Shown in pieces: positions 1 to 5,427 of a DNA stretch of 5,427 nt. Numbering within the stretch: position 1 is the first letter of the stretch; every line of letters starts with the position of its first letter. Location: positions 1 through 5,427 of the forward strand of contig JADFWE010000159.1 of NCBI GenBank assembly GCA_015222915.1. Direction: 5' to 3'. This DNA comes from Pseudomonadota bacterium. Lineage in GTDB: Bacteria > Pseudomonadota > Gammaproteobacteria > SZUA-229. Under the pieces are notes generated by a model. That model made no database searches. It worked only from the letters and a program-made list of their open reading frames with translations, and was not told the DNA's origin. The translations under genes were made by a program, and so were the position numbers.

Positions 1-353
1 CTGGCGCGCATGGTATCCATGAAATCCCGCATGGTGAGCTGCGCTTTTATACTGTTTTCAGAATAACATTCGCCGCGCGGGTTTAATGCCATACCGCCTT
101 TTTCGATGACTTCAGCAGCCAGCGGGATATCGCCGGTGATGACCAGATCGCCGGCTTCCAGTCGTCTGACGATCTCATTGTCTGCGACATCGAACCCCTG
201 TGCTACCTGGATAGCATTGATAAAACGTGAGCTTGGTGTCGCTATAAATTGATTGGCGACCAGTGTTGTCTGCACACCGGTCCGGTCTGCCGCACGGAAC
301 AGGATCTCTTTTATCACACCGGGACAGGCATCTGCATCCACCCATATCTTCAC
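1..353 (-). CDS. yaiI: YaiI/YqxD family protein (UPF0178, DUF188), 3' end cut by the window edge
   Basis: The 117 visible codons read as the N-terminal three quarters of a YaiI/YqxD protein; the E. coli protein is about 150 residues, so roughly 35 C-terminal residues lie beyond position 1. Family hallmarks seen are the opening IWVDADACP (residues 3-11, with D6 and D8), the VANQ strand (32-35), FDVADNEIV (54-62), [12 protein letters not shown] (68-79), ALNPRGE (89-95) and LTMRDFMDT (106-114). The start is GTG at 353-351: it places the IWVDADACP strand at the very N-terminus as in relatives, and no in-frame ATG lies nearby. The GTG shares one base with the TAG stop of the gene upstream, so translation probably depends on reinitiation; the only Shine-Dalgarno-like stretch is a weak GGGG about ten bases upstream. 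From family knowledge, the fold is PIN-like with clustered acidic residues, suggesting a metal-dependent nuclease, but the cellular role is not established. The family assignment is secure; the function is not. Confidence 0.93.
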   Translation of the reverse strand, partial: MKIWVDADACPGVIKEILFRAADRTGVQTTLVANQFIATPSSRFINAIQVAQGFDVADNEIVRRLEAGDLVITGDIPLAAEVIEKGGMALNPRGECYSENSIKAQLTMRDFMDTMRA

Positions 354-1297
354 TACTCAAAACCCCATTCGCCATCATCGTTTCGACAGAGCGTGATATC
401 TTGTTTCTTCAATAGATCACCATTACTGTATAGGTTCATATGGAGTTCGCGGCACTCGTTATCATCAAAGTTACTGGTGATATCAAGCAGTTTTATATCG
501 CCCGAACTGCCACTCTCTTTATTCTTCCAGGTCTTTATATCACCGACTTTTCCGTTTTCCAGTATCTCACTGGTAGCAGCTTCAATAATTGCAAAATCTT
601 CATCGGAAAGTTGTTCAGCCTCTTCATCACTGACACCGACAATCTGTTTACCGACGTCGCCGACAAAGACAAACGGTGCCATCAGGATACCGGAGAACAC
701 GCCTGTAACCGCTCCCCTGCTCGCTTCTTTGCCGGCGACCCTGGCTTTGGCGATTAACTCATCGGCTCTGTCCATCATCGGTGGGATCGAATTACGGGTT
801 TTTTCTACCTCGGCCAGCACCTTCGGTATGAGCGGGCGCGTTGCCTCAACCTCTTTTGAAATAGTGACCACTGCTGCGGAAGCGCCGTCGACCGTTTTCA
901 TCACATCCGGCAGCATTGCGCGTGTCGCTTCCACCTGGTTCAAGATATCAGGGATCTGTTTACGGGTGGCTTCCACTTCATCGAGCAGCCTCGGGATCTG
1001 GGCATTAGTCTTTGCGTATTCTGCAATCGCAGGTTTGATGACTTTTCGCGTTTCAGCGACTTCGTCCAGTATCGGCTGCACCAGCTCCCTTATCTCGCCG
1101 ATCTCTTCGACCACCGGGCCAATCTTTTCACTGGTCTTCTCTACGGTTAACAGGATATCGGGGATCTGCCGGGTAATGCCGACCAGTTCAACGGTAAAAT
1201 AGACCAGTGCCCCGGCCAGTGCCAGCATGGAGAAGGCTGACAGGTAGATGCCATAGAGGTGCGGACGACTGATGTCTTTATCGTTAGATATCTTCAT
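353..1297 (-). CDS. Membrane-anchored 14-residue-repeat protein with RT0821/17-kDa-antigen-like C-terminus
   Basis: A 314-residue protein of unknown function, not a member of any characterised family I recognise. Residues 1-13 are polar, followed by one strong hydrophobic segment (about 15-40), probably an uncleaved anchor. Residues 41-180 are ten back-to-back 14-residue units with consensus TRxxIPxxLxEVEA. Residues 195-221 are glycine-rich and hydrophobic with a GxxxGxxxG zipper (G195, G199, G203). An acidic linker (224-247) follows. The C-terminal segment 249-314 shows W257, SGSSG (262-266), C282-R283, C304-R305 and DGEW (308-311), a spacing like the C-terminal domain of RT0821/17-kDa surface antigens; that resemblance is by eye. 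The two cysteines could form a disulfide if the domain is periplasmic. ATG at 1297 is chosen because the next methionine (residue 24) would destroy the anchor; the start overlaps the preceding gene by 14 nt, with only a weak AGG close to it. A stalk or scaffold in the envelope is an inference. Confidence 0.8.
   Translation of the reverse strand: MKISNDKDISRPHLYGIYLSAFSMLALAGALVYFTVELVGITRQIPDILLTVEKTSEKIGPVVEEIGEIRELVQPILDEVAETRKVIKPAIAEYAKTNAQIPRLLDEVEATRKQIPDILNQVEATRAMLPDVMKTVDGASAAVVTISKEVEATRPLIPKVLAEVEKTRNSIPPMMDRADELIAKARVAGKEASRGAVTGVFSGILMAPFVFVGDVGKQIVGVSDEEAEQLSDEDFAIIEAATSEILENGKVGDIKTWKNKESGSSGDIKLLDITSNFDDNECRELHMNLYSNGDLLKKQDITLCRNDDGEWGFE
758..1177 (-). repeat. Ten tandem 42-bp coding units (14-residue protein repeat)
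   Basis: This segment encodes residues 41-180 of the membrane-anchored protein, ten 14-residue units with no insertion or deletion. Unit starts are residues 41, 55, 69, 83, 97, 111, 125, 139, 153 and 167. The best conserved units are 5, 6 and 9 (for example [14 protein letters not shown] at 111-124). Unit positions 5 (I/L/V) and 12 (mostly V) are seven apart and usually hydrophobic, with a further hydrophobic at 8-9, giving a heptad-compatible amphipathic helix. Proline sits at unit position 6 or 7 in nine of ten units; unit 8 (139-152) lacks it. The DNA copies have diverged, so this is an old protein repeat rather than a recent satellite. Confidence 0.88.
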
Positions 1298-2837
1298 AAC
1301 CTGAATACTTCACGCCGGACAATAAAGCCATCTCACGATGCCAGCTGGCGATATCGTTGCTGTTAAATTTATTGAGATGATCATGACCACAGGCACGCGC
1401 CATCACCTGCATCAGCTCTGTCGATGCGCTGAAAAAATTATACAGCTGCGTTGCAGACTTCTCGATATCCAGCCGCTGGCGCAGCTCTTCTTTCTGCGTG
1501 GCGATACCTGCGGGGCAGTTATTGGTGTTACACATCCTGGCAGCGACACAGCCGATCGCCTGCATCGCACTGTTTGATATGGCAACGCCATCGGCACCCA
1601 GAGCCATGGCCTTTACAAAATCGATCGGCAGGCGCATACCGCCGGTGATGATCAATGTTACCCGGCCACTGGCACCCTGTTCATCGAGATAACGCCGCGC
1701 CCTGGCAAGCGCCGGAATGGTCGGCACACTGATATGATCTCTGAATATCGCCGGGGCAGCGCCGGTACCGCCACCGCGGCCGTCTAATATGATGTAGTCA
1801 GCACTGGCATCGAGTGCGAACTGGATATCTTTTTCGATATGGTTGGCGCTGAGTTTAAAACCGACCGGGATACCGCCGCTAAGCTCTCTGACGCGATCAG
1901 CAAAACGTTTGAAATCATCGGTCGTGGAAATGTTAGCAAAGGTCGGTGGTGATACCGCCGGCTGACCTTCAGGGATACCTCGTACCTGCGAGATCTTGCC
2001 GATGTTCTTGCTGCCGGGAAGATGACCGCCGGTACCGGTCTTCGCCCCCTGCCCGCCTTTGAAATGAAACGCCTGCACCTTCTTCAACAGGTCTTCTTTA
2101 TAACCAAAGCCGGCACTGGCGTATTCATAAAAATAGTGCGCGTTCTCGGCCTGTTCTTCCGGCAGCATACCGCCCTCACCCGAACAGATGCCGGTGCCTG
2201 CTAACTCAGCACCTCTGGCCAGTGCGATCTTTGCCTCTTCGGATAACGCGCCAAAACTCATATCGGAAACGAACAGTGGAATCTTTAACACCAGTGGTTT
2301 ATCCGCCTGCGGCCCGATGACCAGTTCGGTAGCAACGTCCTGATCTTCCATCAACGGCTTGTTCGCCATCTGTGCGGTCATCACCTGGATATCATCCCAC
2401 TGCGGCAGCTCGTGGCGCGGCACTCCCATCGAGGTCATCGGTCCATGATGGCCAAAACCCGAAAGCCCCTCTCGGGCCAGTTGATGGATGAGCTCGACGG
2501 TCGGCTCTTCAGTGGTAGCCCTGGCGGCAGGTATCGCCTTCTCTGTCGCGCTCGATGCCAGATCATCGCCGGGGCCCGGCTTGCCGACCTGATCATCGGA
2601 AAACTGTTTATGTGTGCCATCACAAAAAGGCAGGTTTGCACTGTGCTTACAGGCGCAGAGCCAGGCTTCGCCATCTTCTTCTGCGGTGAACGCCAGTGGC
2701 ACGAAGGAGGTTCCGGCATGAGAACCATCACAGAACGGTTGATTTTTTGAACGTCCGCAAACGCAGAAATAATATTCTTCGCCTTTATTGAGCTTTACCG
2801 GTTTTGGGCTGTTATTTGCAATGATGGGCTTATCCAT
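1284..2837 (-). CDS. Double-CDGSH / glutamate-synthase-domain fusion flavoprotein (FMN, iron-sulfur)
   Basis: A 517-residue fusion. Residues about 12-78 hold two CDGSH iron-sulfur motifs (ligands C25, C27, C36, H40 and C61, C63, C72, H76), each expected to bind one [2Fe-2S] cluster. After a low-complexity linker (about 79-112) comes a full FMN-binding glutamate-synthase domain: SDMSFGALS (191-199), GEGG (220-223), KGGQGAKTGTGGHLPG (260-275), SPPTF (296-300), KLS (328-330), DGRGGGTGAAP (352-362) and TGGMR (398-402). The [3Fe-4S] ligand pattern C-x5-C-x4-C is intact at C430, C436 and C441, followed by PAGIATQ as in GltB. The glutaminase domain and the C-terminal beta-helix domain of true GltB are absent, and no gltD is adjacent, so classical glutamine-dependent GOGAT activity is not supported. 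Relatives include stand-alone FMN-binding glutamate-synthase-family proteins and MgsC of N-methylglutamate synthase, but no mgsA/mgsB is visible. The ATG is supported by AGAGGA nine bases upstream. Probably cytoplasmic; substrate unknown. Confidence 0.92.
   Translation of the reverse strand: MDKPIIANNSPKPVKLNKGEEYYFCVCGRSKNQPFCDGSHAGTSFVPLAFTAEEDGEAWLCACKHSANLPFCDGTHKQFSDDQVGKPGPGDDLASSATEKAIPAARATTEEPTVELIHQLAREGLSGFGHHGPMTSMGVPRHELPQWDDIQVMTAQMANKPLMEDQDVATELVIGPQADKPLVLKIPLFVSDMSFGALSEEAKIALARGAELAGTGICSGEGGMLPEEQAENAHYFYEYASAGFGYKEDLLKKVQAFHFKGGQGAKTGTGGHLPGSKNIGKISQVRGIPEGQPAVSPPTFANISTTDDFKRFADRVRELSGGIPVGFKLSANHIEKDIQFALDASADYIILDGRGGGTGAAPAIFRDHISVPTIPALARARRYLDEQGASGRVTLIITGGMRLPIDFVKAMALGADGVAISNSAMQAIGCVAARMCNTNNCPAGIATQKEELRQRLDIEKSATQLYNFFSASTELMQVMARACGHDHLNKFNSNDIASWHREMALLSGVKYSGYEDI
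2610..2780 (-). other. Tandem CDGSH iron-sulfur module (N-terminal domain of the fusion)
   Basis: Encodes residues 20-76 of the fusion. Both motifs follow C-x-C-x2-[ST]-x3-P-x-C-D-G-[ST]-H: CVCGRSKNQPFCDGSH and CACKHSANLPFCDGTH, with all eight predicted cluster ligands present. The two-motif layout matches the Miner2/CISD3 type and its bacterial relatives, where one chain carries two [2Fe-2S] clusters, rather than single-motif dimeric mitoNEET. The His ligand typically makes such clusters pH-sensitive and suited to electron or cluster transfer; that is family knowledge, not seen here. Confidence 0.93.
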
Positions 2838-2846
2838 TATTATTCA

Positions 2847-2852
2847 TCCTCT
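2847..2852 (-). promoter_or_regulatory. Ribosome binding site of the CDGSH/glutamate-synthase fusion
   Basis: On the minus strand AGAGGA lies nine bases before the ATG at 2837. A second ATG (2847-2845) overlaps its last base, ten bases upstream of the chosen one; it is out of frame and would not give the CDGSH protein. The site therefore fixes the start used. The 58-nt gap to the preceding gene (2838-2895) shows no hairpin plus T-run, so read-through from the upstream gene is likely. Confidence 0.65.
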
Positions 2853-2895
2853 TCTCATTTTTACATTCCATAGAAACCTCTGATCGATATGACAC

Positions 2896-3687
2896 TTACG
2901 ACAGCTGTGAGATCCTCTGCAGCGTTTCCAGCGTTAGACCTTTTTCGTCAGCCTGCGATAATGCTCTTTTTAATCGCGCCGGTGCGCTGCGCCCCATACA
3001 CATATGCTCGAGGTCACCATTAAAGACCTCGACCATACTATCGATGAGTGCCTGGGTGTTCAGCGCCTGACCGGTCAGCGCCTGCTGTAACGCTATCACT
3101 TCACTGGCGACAGCGGTGGCAAGGTCTCTATGTTCCTGCCACAGCTGCCCCACATTGCCGCCGACTTCGAGTCCGGCGATATTCGTGGTCAGGATATAGA
3201 CATTTTTCAGCACCAGTTCGTGCAGCAGCGCAGCCTCATCCGAAAGTTTTCTGGCACTGATACCGATAGATGCCAGTGCGTCGATGACCTGTTGCGCATG
3301 TCTGCCGTAGACCGGTGACGGGATGATGACTTTGGAATCCATGCCTTTCTTTTTCTCGAACCAGACAGAGATAACCGTTGGCTCAAGACCGTATCGCTGC
3401 CAGCCGGCAGGCAGCAATTCGTTCTGCAGCAGCACCAATCGATCCTTCCATGCCTCCGGCACTTTTGCCAGCTGCTCGCTCAGGTCAGCCTCACCCACAG
3501 CGATGACGACCAGTTCAGCTTCATCACCACATCGCTGCAACGATTCGGCGACCGCCTGCATCTCGACACCACGAACCACCGGGTGTACGGTATAAGCCGA
3601 GCGTAGAAACCCCCGGGCGAAGACACTGCCCATCTCGCCCAGACCAACGACGACGATGGATTTATTCATCTCTTCATTTTTACTCAT
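2896..3687 (-). CDS. NAD(P)-binding Rossmann protein, distantly ketopantoate-reductase-like
   Basis: A 263-residue predicted oxidoreductase. The N-terminus has a classical dinucleotide-binding loop, GLGEMG (15-20, GxGxxG) after strand IVVV, and R39 near the end of the second strand, which favours NADP(H) over NAD(H). A later strand ELVVIAVGEADL (58-69) also suits a Rossmann domain. The C-terminal half is helical, with LKNVYILTTNIAGL (160-173) and an HMCMGRSAPARLKRAL stretch (228-243) recalling the C-terminal domain of PanE/ApbA-type ketopantoate reductases. However, PanE is about 300 residues, and its catalytic K-x3-N-x3-N pattern is not reproduced (K161-N162 adjacent, next Asn at 169), so ketopantoate reduction should not be assumed. 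ATG at 3687 is used; M7 at 3669 would also keep the Rossmann fold, and neither has a well-placed Shine-Dalgarno. It is the first gene of the minus operon, divergent from amgK. Substrate unknown. Confidence 0.75.
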   Translation of the reverse strand: MSKNEEMNKSIVVVGLGEMGSVFARGFLRSAYTVHPVVRGVEMQAVAESLQRCGDEAELVVIAVGEADLSEQLAKVPEAWKDRLVLLQNELLPAGWQRYGLEPTVISVWFEKKKGMDSKVIIPSPVYGRHAQQVIDALASIGISARKLSDEAALLHELVLKNVYILTTNIAGLEVGGNVGQLWQEHRDLATAVASEVIALQQALTGQALNTQALIDSMVEVFNGDLEHMCMGRSAPARLKRALSQADEKGLTLETLQRISQLS

Positions 3688-3769
3688 AGCAATAACTGTG
3701 GCACTTTGTTAAATTACGAAACCTTAACAGCGTGATTCATTAATAACAACAATAACAAAGGATATCGGC
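3688..3769. promoter_or_regulatory. Divergent intergenic region between the two operons
   Basis: These 82 AT-rich bases separate the start codons of two divergent operons, so both promoters are expected here or just inside the flanking genes. I found no convincing -35/-10 pair on either strand; the closest hexamers match sigma-70 consensus at only three or four positions, without a good partner. Two inverted repeats are present: TGTTAA-N11-TTAACA (3707-3729), and an 8-bp pair CTTTGTTA (3704-3711) with TAACAAAG (3753-3760). They overlap at the left arm. The right arm of the longer-spaced pair covers part of the amgK ribosome binding site. Confidence 0.55.
3757..3762 (+). promoter_or_regulatory. 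Ribosome binding site deciding the GTG start of amgK
   Basis: AAAGGA lies seven bases before GTG at 3770. This supports a GTG start, which gives the usual AmgK N-terminal length; the next in-frame ATG (residue 49) would remove the nucleotide-binding N-lobe. Confidence 0.7.
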
Positions 3770-4726
3770 GTGGATCGTCTTGCTCAACTGCAACAATGGC
3801 TGGATAGTCTGGTCGAGAATAATTACAGCGATCTGCAGGCGGCATCAGCCGATGCCAGCTTCCGGCAGTATTTTCGGGTCTTCAGCAAACGCGACGATAA
3901 GAGCTTTATCGTCATGGACGCGCCGCCGGAAAAAGAAGACAGCCGTCCTTTCATCCATGTGACCGAATTGATCAGAAACGTGGGCGTTAACGCCCCGGCG
4001 ATCATCGCGATGGATTTACAGCAAGGCTTGCTGTTGCTGGACGATCTGGGCAACAGACCCTACCTCGACCACCTGAATGATGATTCAGCAAACGATCTCT
4101 ATATCGACGCTATCGAAGCATTGATCAAGATGCAGAAGATCGATGCCATACTGCCCTTATATAATGCCGGGTTGCTGCAGACAGAGATGGATCTGTTCGA
4201 AACATGGTATCTGAACCGGCACCTTGATATCCAGTTAGACGAAAAACAAAAGGCGGTGCTGCAATCCACCTTTGACCTTCTGATCAATAATGCAGAAGAC
4301 CAGCCGCAGGTCTTCGTACACCGTGATTATCATTCCCGTAACCTGATGATCACCGGGGAAAACAATCCTGGCGTTATCGATTACCAGGATGCCGTTATCG
4401 GCCCGATCACCTATGACCTGGTCTCATTATTCAAAGACTGTTACATCGAGTGGCCACGCGATAATATCGAGTTGTGGCTGGAGATGTACCTGGCACGCAT
4501 AACGCCGGCACGGCTGATCGAAAGAGACACACTGATCCGCTGGTTCGATCTGATGGGCGTGCAACGGCACCTGAAAGTATTAGGCATCTTCGCGCGCTTA
4601 AACTACCGTGATGGCAAATCTCAATATCTGAATGACCTGCCGCTGACACTGAAATACATCACCGACGCCTGTGCCCGCTACCCGGAACTTCAGCCATTGC
4701 AGCAACTGCTAGAAGAGACCTCATGA
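3770..4726 (+). CDS. amgK: N-acetylmuramate/N-acetylglucosamine anomeric kinase AmgK
   Basis: A 318-residue cytoplasmic sugar kinase of the aminoglycoside-phosphotransferase fold. It phosphorylates C1 of MurNAc (and GlcNAc) released during peptidoglycan turnover, giving the alpha-1-phosphate used by MurU. Seen in sequence: an N-lobe nucleotide loop ASFRQYFRV (29-37), the FIVMDAPPEKED strand (46-57), LLLLDDLG (87-94), the catalytic-loop motif VHRDYHSRN (183-191; D186 as predicted catalytic base, N191 as metal ligand) and the IDYQD motif (203-207; D204 as the metal-binding Asp) followed by GPITYDLVSL (211-220). Length and motif order match Pseudomonas AmgK, and no key residue is missing. The GTG start has AAAGGA seven bases upstream. 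Its stop overlaps the murU start as ATGA, so the pair is translationally coupled. Choline-kinase-type APH proteins are the main alternative, but adjacency to a MurU-type nucleotidyltransferase argues strongly for AmgK. Confidence 0.93.
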   Translation: MDRLAQLQQWLDSLVENNYSDLQAASADASFRQYFRVFSKRDDKSFIVMDAPPEKEDSRPFIHVTELIRNVGVNAPAIIAMDLQQGLLLLDDLGNRPYLDHLNDDSANDLYIDAIEALIKMQKIDAILPLYNAGLLQTEMDLFETWYLNRHLDIQLDEKQKAVLQSTFDLLINNAEDQPQVFVHRDYHSRNLMITGENNPGVIDYQDAVIGPITYDLVSLFKDCYIEWPRDNIELWLEMYLARITPARLIERDTLIRWFDLMGVQRHLKVLGIFARLNYRDGKSQYLNDLPLTLKYITDACARYPELQPLQQLLEETS

Positions 4727-5382
4727 AGGCGATGATCCTGGCCGCCGGCAGGGGCGAACGTTTACGCCCGCTGACCGACGAGACACCAAAACCGCTGATA
4801 GAGGTCGCCGGAAAATCACTGATCGAATATCACCTGCAGAATCTGGCAGCAGCCGGAATTCATGACATCATCATCAACACTGCATGGCTGGCAGAAAAAA
4901 TTCACCAGCAGCTGGGTGATGGTTCAGACTACGGTGTATCTATTCAGTACTCCGATGAAGGCACTGCACTGGAAACCGCCGGCGGCATCATCAATGCGCT
5001 GCCCTTACTGGGCGAAGAACCGTTCATGGTGATCAATGGTGATATCTGGTGCGACCTGGATCTCTCAACACTCAAAATAAAAAATAATGCATTGGCTCAC
5101 CTGGTGCTGGTCAACAACCCGGAACACAACGCTAAGGGTGACTTTGCATTGGAGCACGGGTTAATTAAAAACACCGGCGATAGCATGTACACCTTCAGCG
5201 GTATCGGTATTTACAGTCCCGAGTTTTTTGCACAACAGAAACATGGCAGCTCGGCACTGGCACCGCTCATCCGCAATAAAACTGACCTCGGTCTGGTCAG
5301 CGGACAATTATATGAGGGATCATGGACCGATGTCGGTACCACAGGACGTTTACAGGAACTGGAGACACAGCTGACCCGCTGA
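4723..5382 (+). CDS. murU: N-acetylmuramate alpha-1-phosphate uridylyltransferase MurU
   Basis: A 219-residue nucleotidyltransferase that transfers UMP from UTP to MurNAc-alpha-1-phosphate, making UDP-MurNAc and completing the AmgK/MurU recycling shunt in the cytoplasm. It starts directly with the sugar-nucleotidyltransferase signature LAAGRGERLRPLT (6-18), followed by TPKPL (21-25, K23 a predicted substrate-binding lysine), ETAGG (84-88), INGD (104-107, D107 a predicted Mg ligand), FSGIGIY (158-164) and WTDVGTTGRL (201-210). Length agrees with Pseudomonas MurU (about 220), and there is no C-terminal hexapeptide-repeat acyltransferase domain, unlike GlmU. The ATG lies in an ATGA overlap with amgK; AGAAGAG (4711-4717) inside the amgK tail is a plausible ribosome site. 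By sequence alone it could be mistaken for a glucose- or mannose-1-phosphate nucleotidyltransferase; the amgK partner settles the call. Confidence 0.93.
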   Translation: MKAMILAAGRGERLRPLTDETPKPLIEVAGKSLIEYHLQNLAAAGIHDIIINTAWLAEKIHQQLGDGSDYGVSIQYSDEGTALETAGGIINALPLLGEEPFMVINGDIWCDLDLSTLKIKNNALAHLVLVNNPEHNAKGDFALEHGLIKNTGDSMYTFSGIGIYSPEFFAQQKHGSSALAPLIRNKTDLGLVSGQLYEGSWTDVGTTGRLQELETQLTR

Positions 5383-5427
5383 TCGAAAGTCCGGCGACCG
5401 GAAGCAATGTATCTGACACCCCGATCC

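Noticed and set aside
249..1202. Long plus-strand open frame (317 codons), serine- and threonine-rich, opposite the repeat protein gene
   Set aside because: It is antisense to the 42-bp repeats, whose codon pattern recurs without stops in one opposite frame. The product is low-complexity with no recognisable domain, and the minus strand carries a coherent anchored protein.
2435..2731. Minus-strand 98-codon frame inside the CDGSH/glutamate-synthase gene
   Set aside because: It is a shifted frame of the same strand over the CDGSH and linker region. The main frame shows all cluster ligands, so this is a shadow, not a frameshift remnant.
1284..2837. Annotating the fusion as a glutamate synthase large subunit (gltB)
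   Set aside because: The N-terminal glutaminase domain and C-terminal beta-helix of GltB are absent and two CDGSH motifs sit at the N-terminus, so the gltB name would mislead.
2896..3687. Calling the Rossmann protein panE (ketopantoate reductase)
   Set aside because: It is shorter than PanE and lacks the K-x3-N-x3-N catalytic spacing; only the fold-level resemblance is supported.
3706..3745. Sigma-70 promoter for amgK using TTGTTA (3706-3711) and TTAATA (3740-3745)
   Set aside because: The spacer would be 28 bases, far from the usual 16-18, and no better-spaced partner is visible.
5390..5402. Small hairpin TCCGG-CGA-CCGGA just after murU as a possible terminator
   Set aside because: The stem is only five base pairs and no T-run follows on the plus strand, so intrinsic termination is not supported.
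5383..5427. Possible start or end of another gene after murU
   Set aside because: Only 45 bases remain. Neither strand shows a recognisable motif, ribosome site or gene end, so nothing can be claimed.

Overview
The window looks like a chromosomal piece of a gammaproteobacterium. It carries an AmgK/MurU cell-wall recycling pair and a YaiI protein that closely resembles the enterobacterial form. Base composition is near-balanced, genes are tightly packed, and no mobile element, phage gene, RNA gene or CRISPR array is visible. The genus cannot be read from the sequence. Assignments rest on motifs recognised by eye, with no database search.

Two divergent operons meet at an 82-nt AT-rich intergenic region (3688-3769). 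The minus-strand operon (3687 down to 1, running off the left edge) has four genes. First is a Rossmann-fold NAD(P)-binding protein distantly like ketopantoate reductase. Second is a fusion of a double CDGSH iron-sulfur module with an FMN/[3Fe-4S] glutamate-synthase domain. Third is a membrane-anchored protein with ten consecutive 14-residue repeats and a C-terminus like the 17-kDa surface antigen/RT0821 domain. Last is a yaiI homologue cut by the window edge. The gene 2/gene 3 pair overlaps by 14 nt and the gene 3/yaiI pair by 1 nt, so they are probably translationally coupled.

The plus-strand operon (3770-5382) is amgK-murU, joined by a 4-nt ATGA overlap. AmgK phosphorylates the anomeric position of MurNAc (and GlcNAc), and MurU converts MurNAc-alpha-1-phosphate to UDP-MurNAc. 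Together they form the core of the recycling route that bypasses de novo UDP-MurNAc synthesis and its fosfomycin-sensitive MurA step.

The plus operon is well understood. The minus operon is the less explored part: a predicted NADP-binding protein, a compact multi-cluster flavoprotein with neither an amidotransferase domain nor a GltD partner alongside, and a repeat-stalk membrane protein. A redox module linked to the envelope is one possible reading, but it is inference from gene order only.
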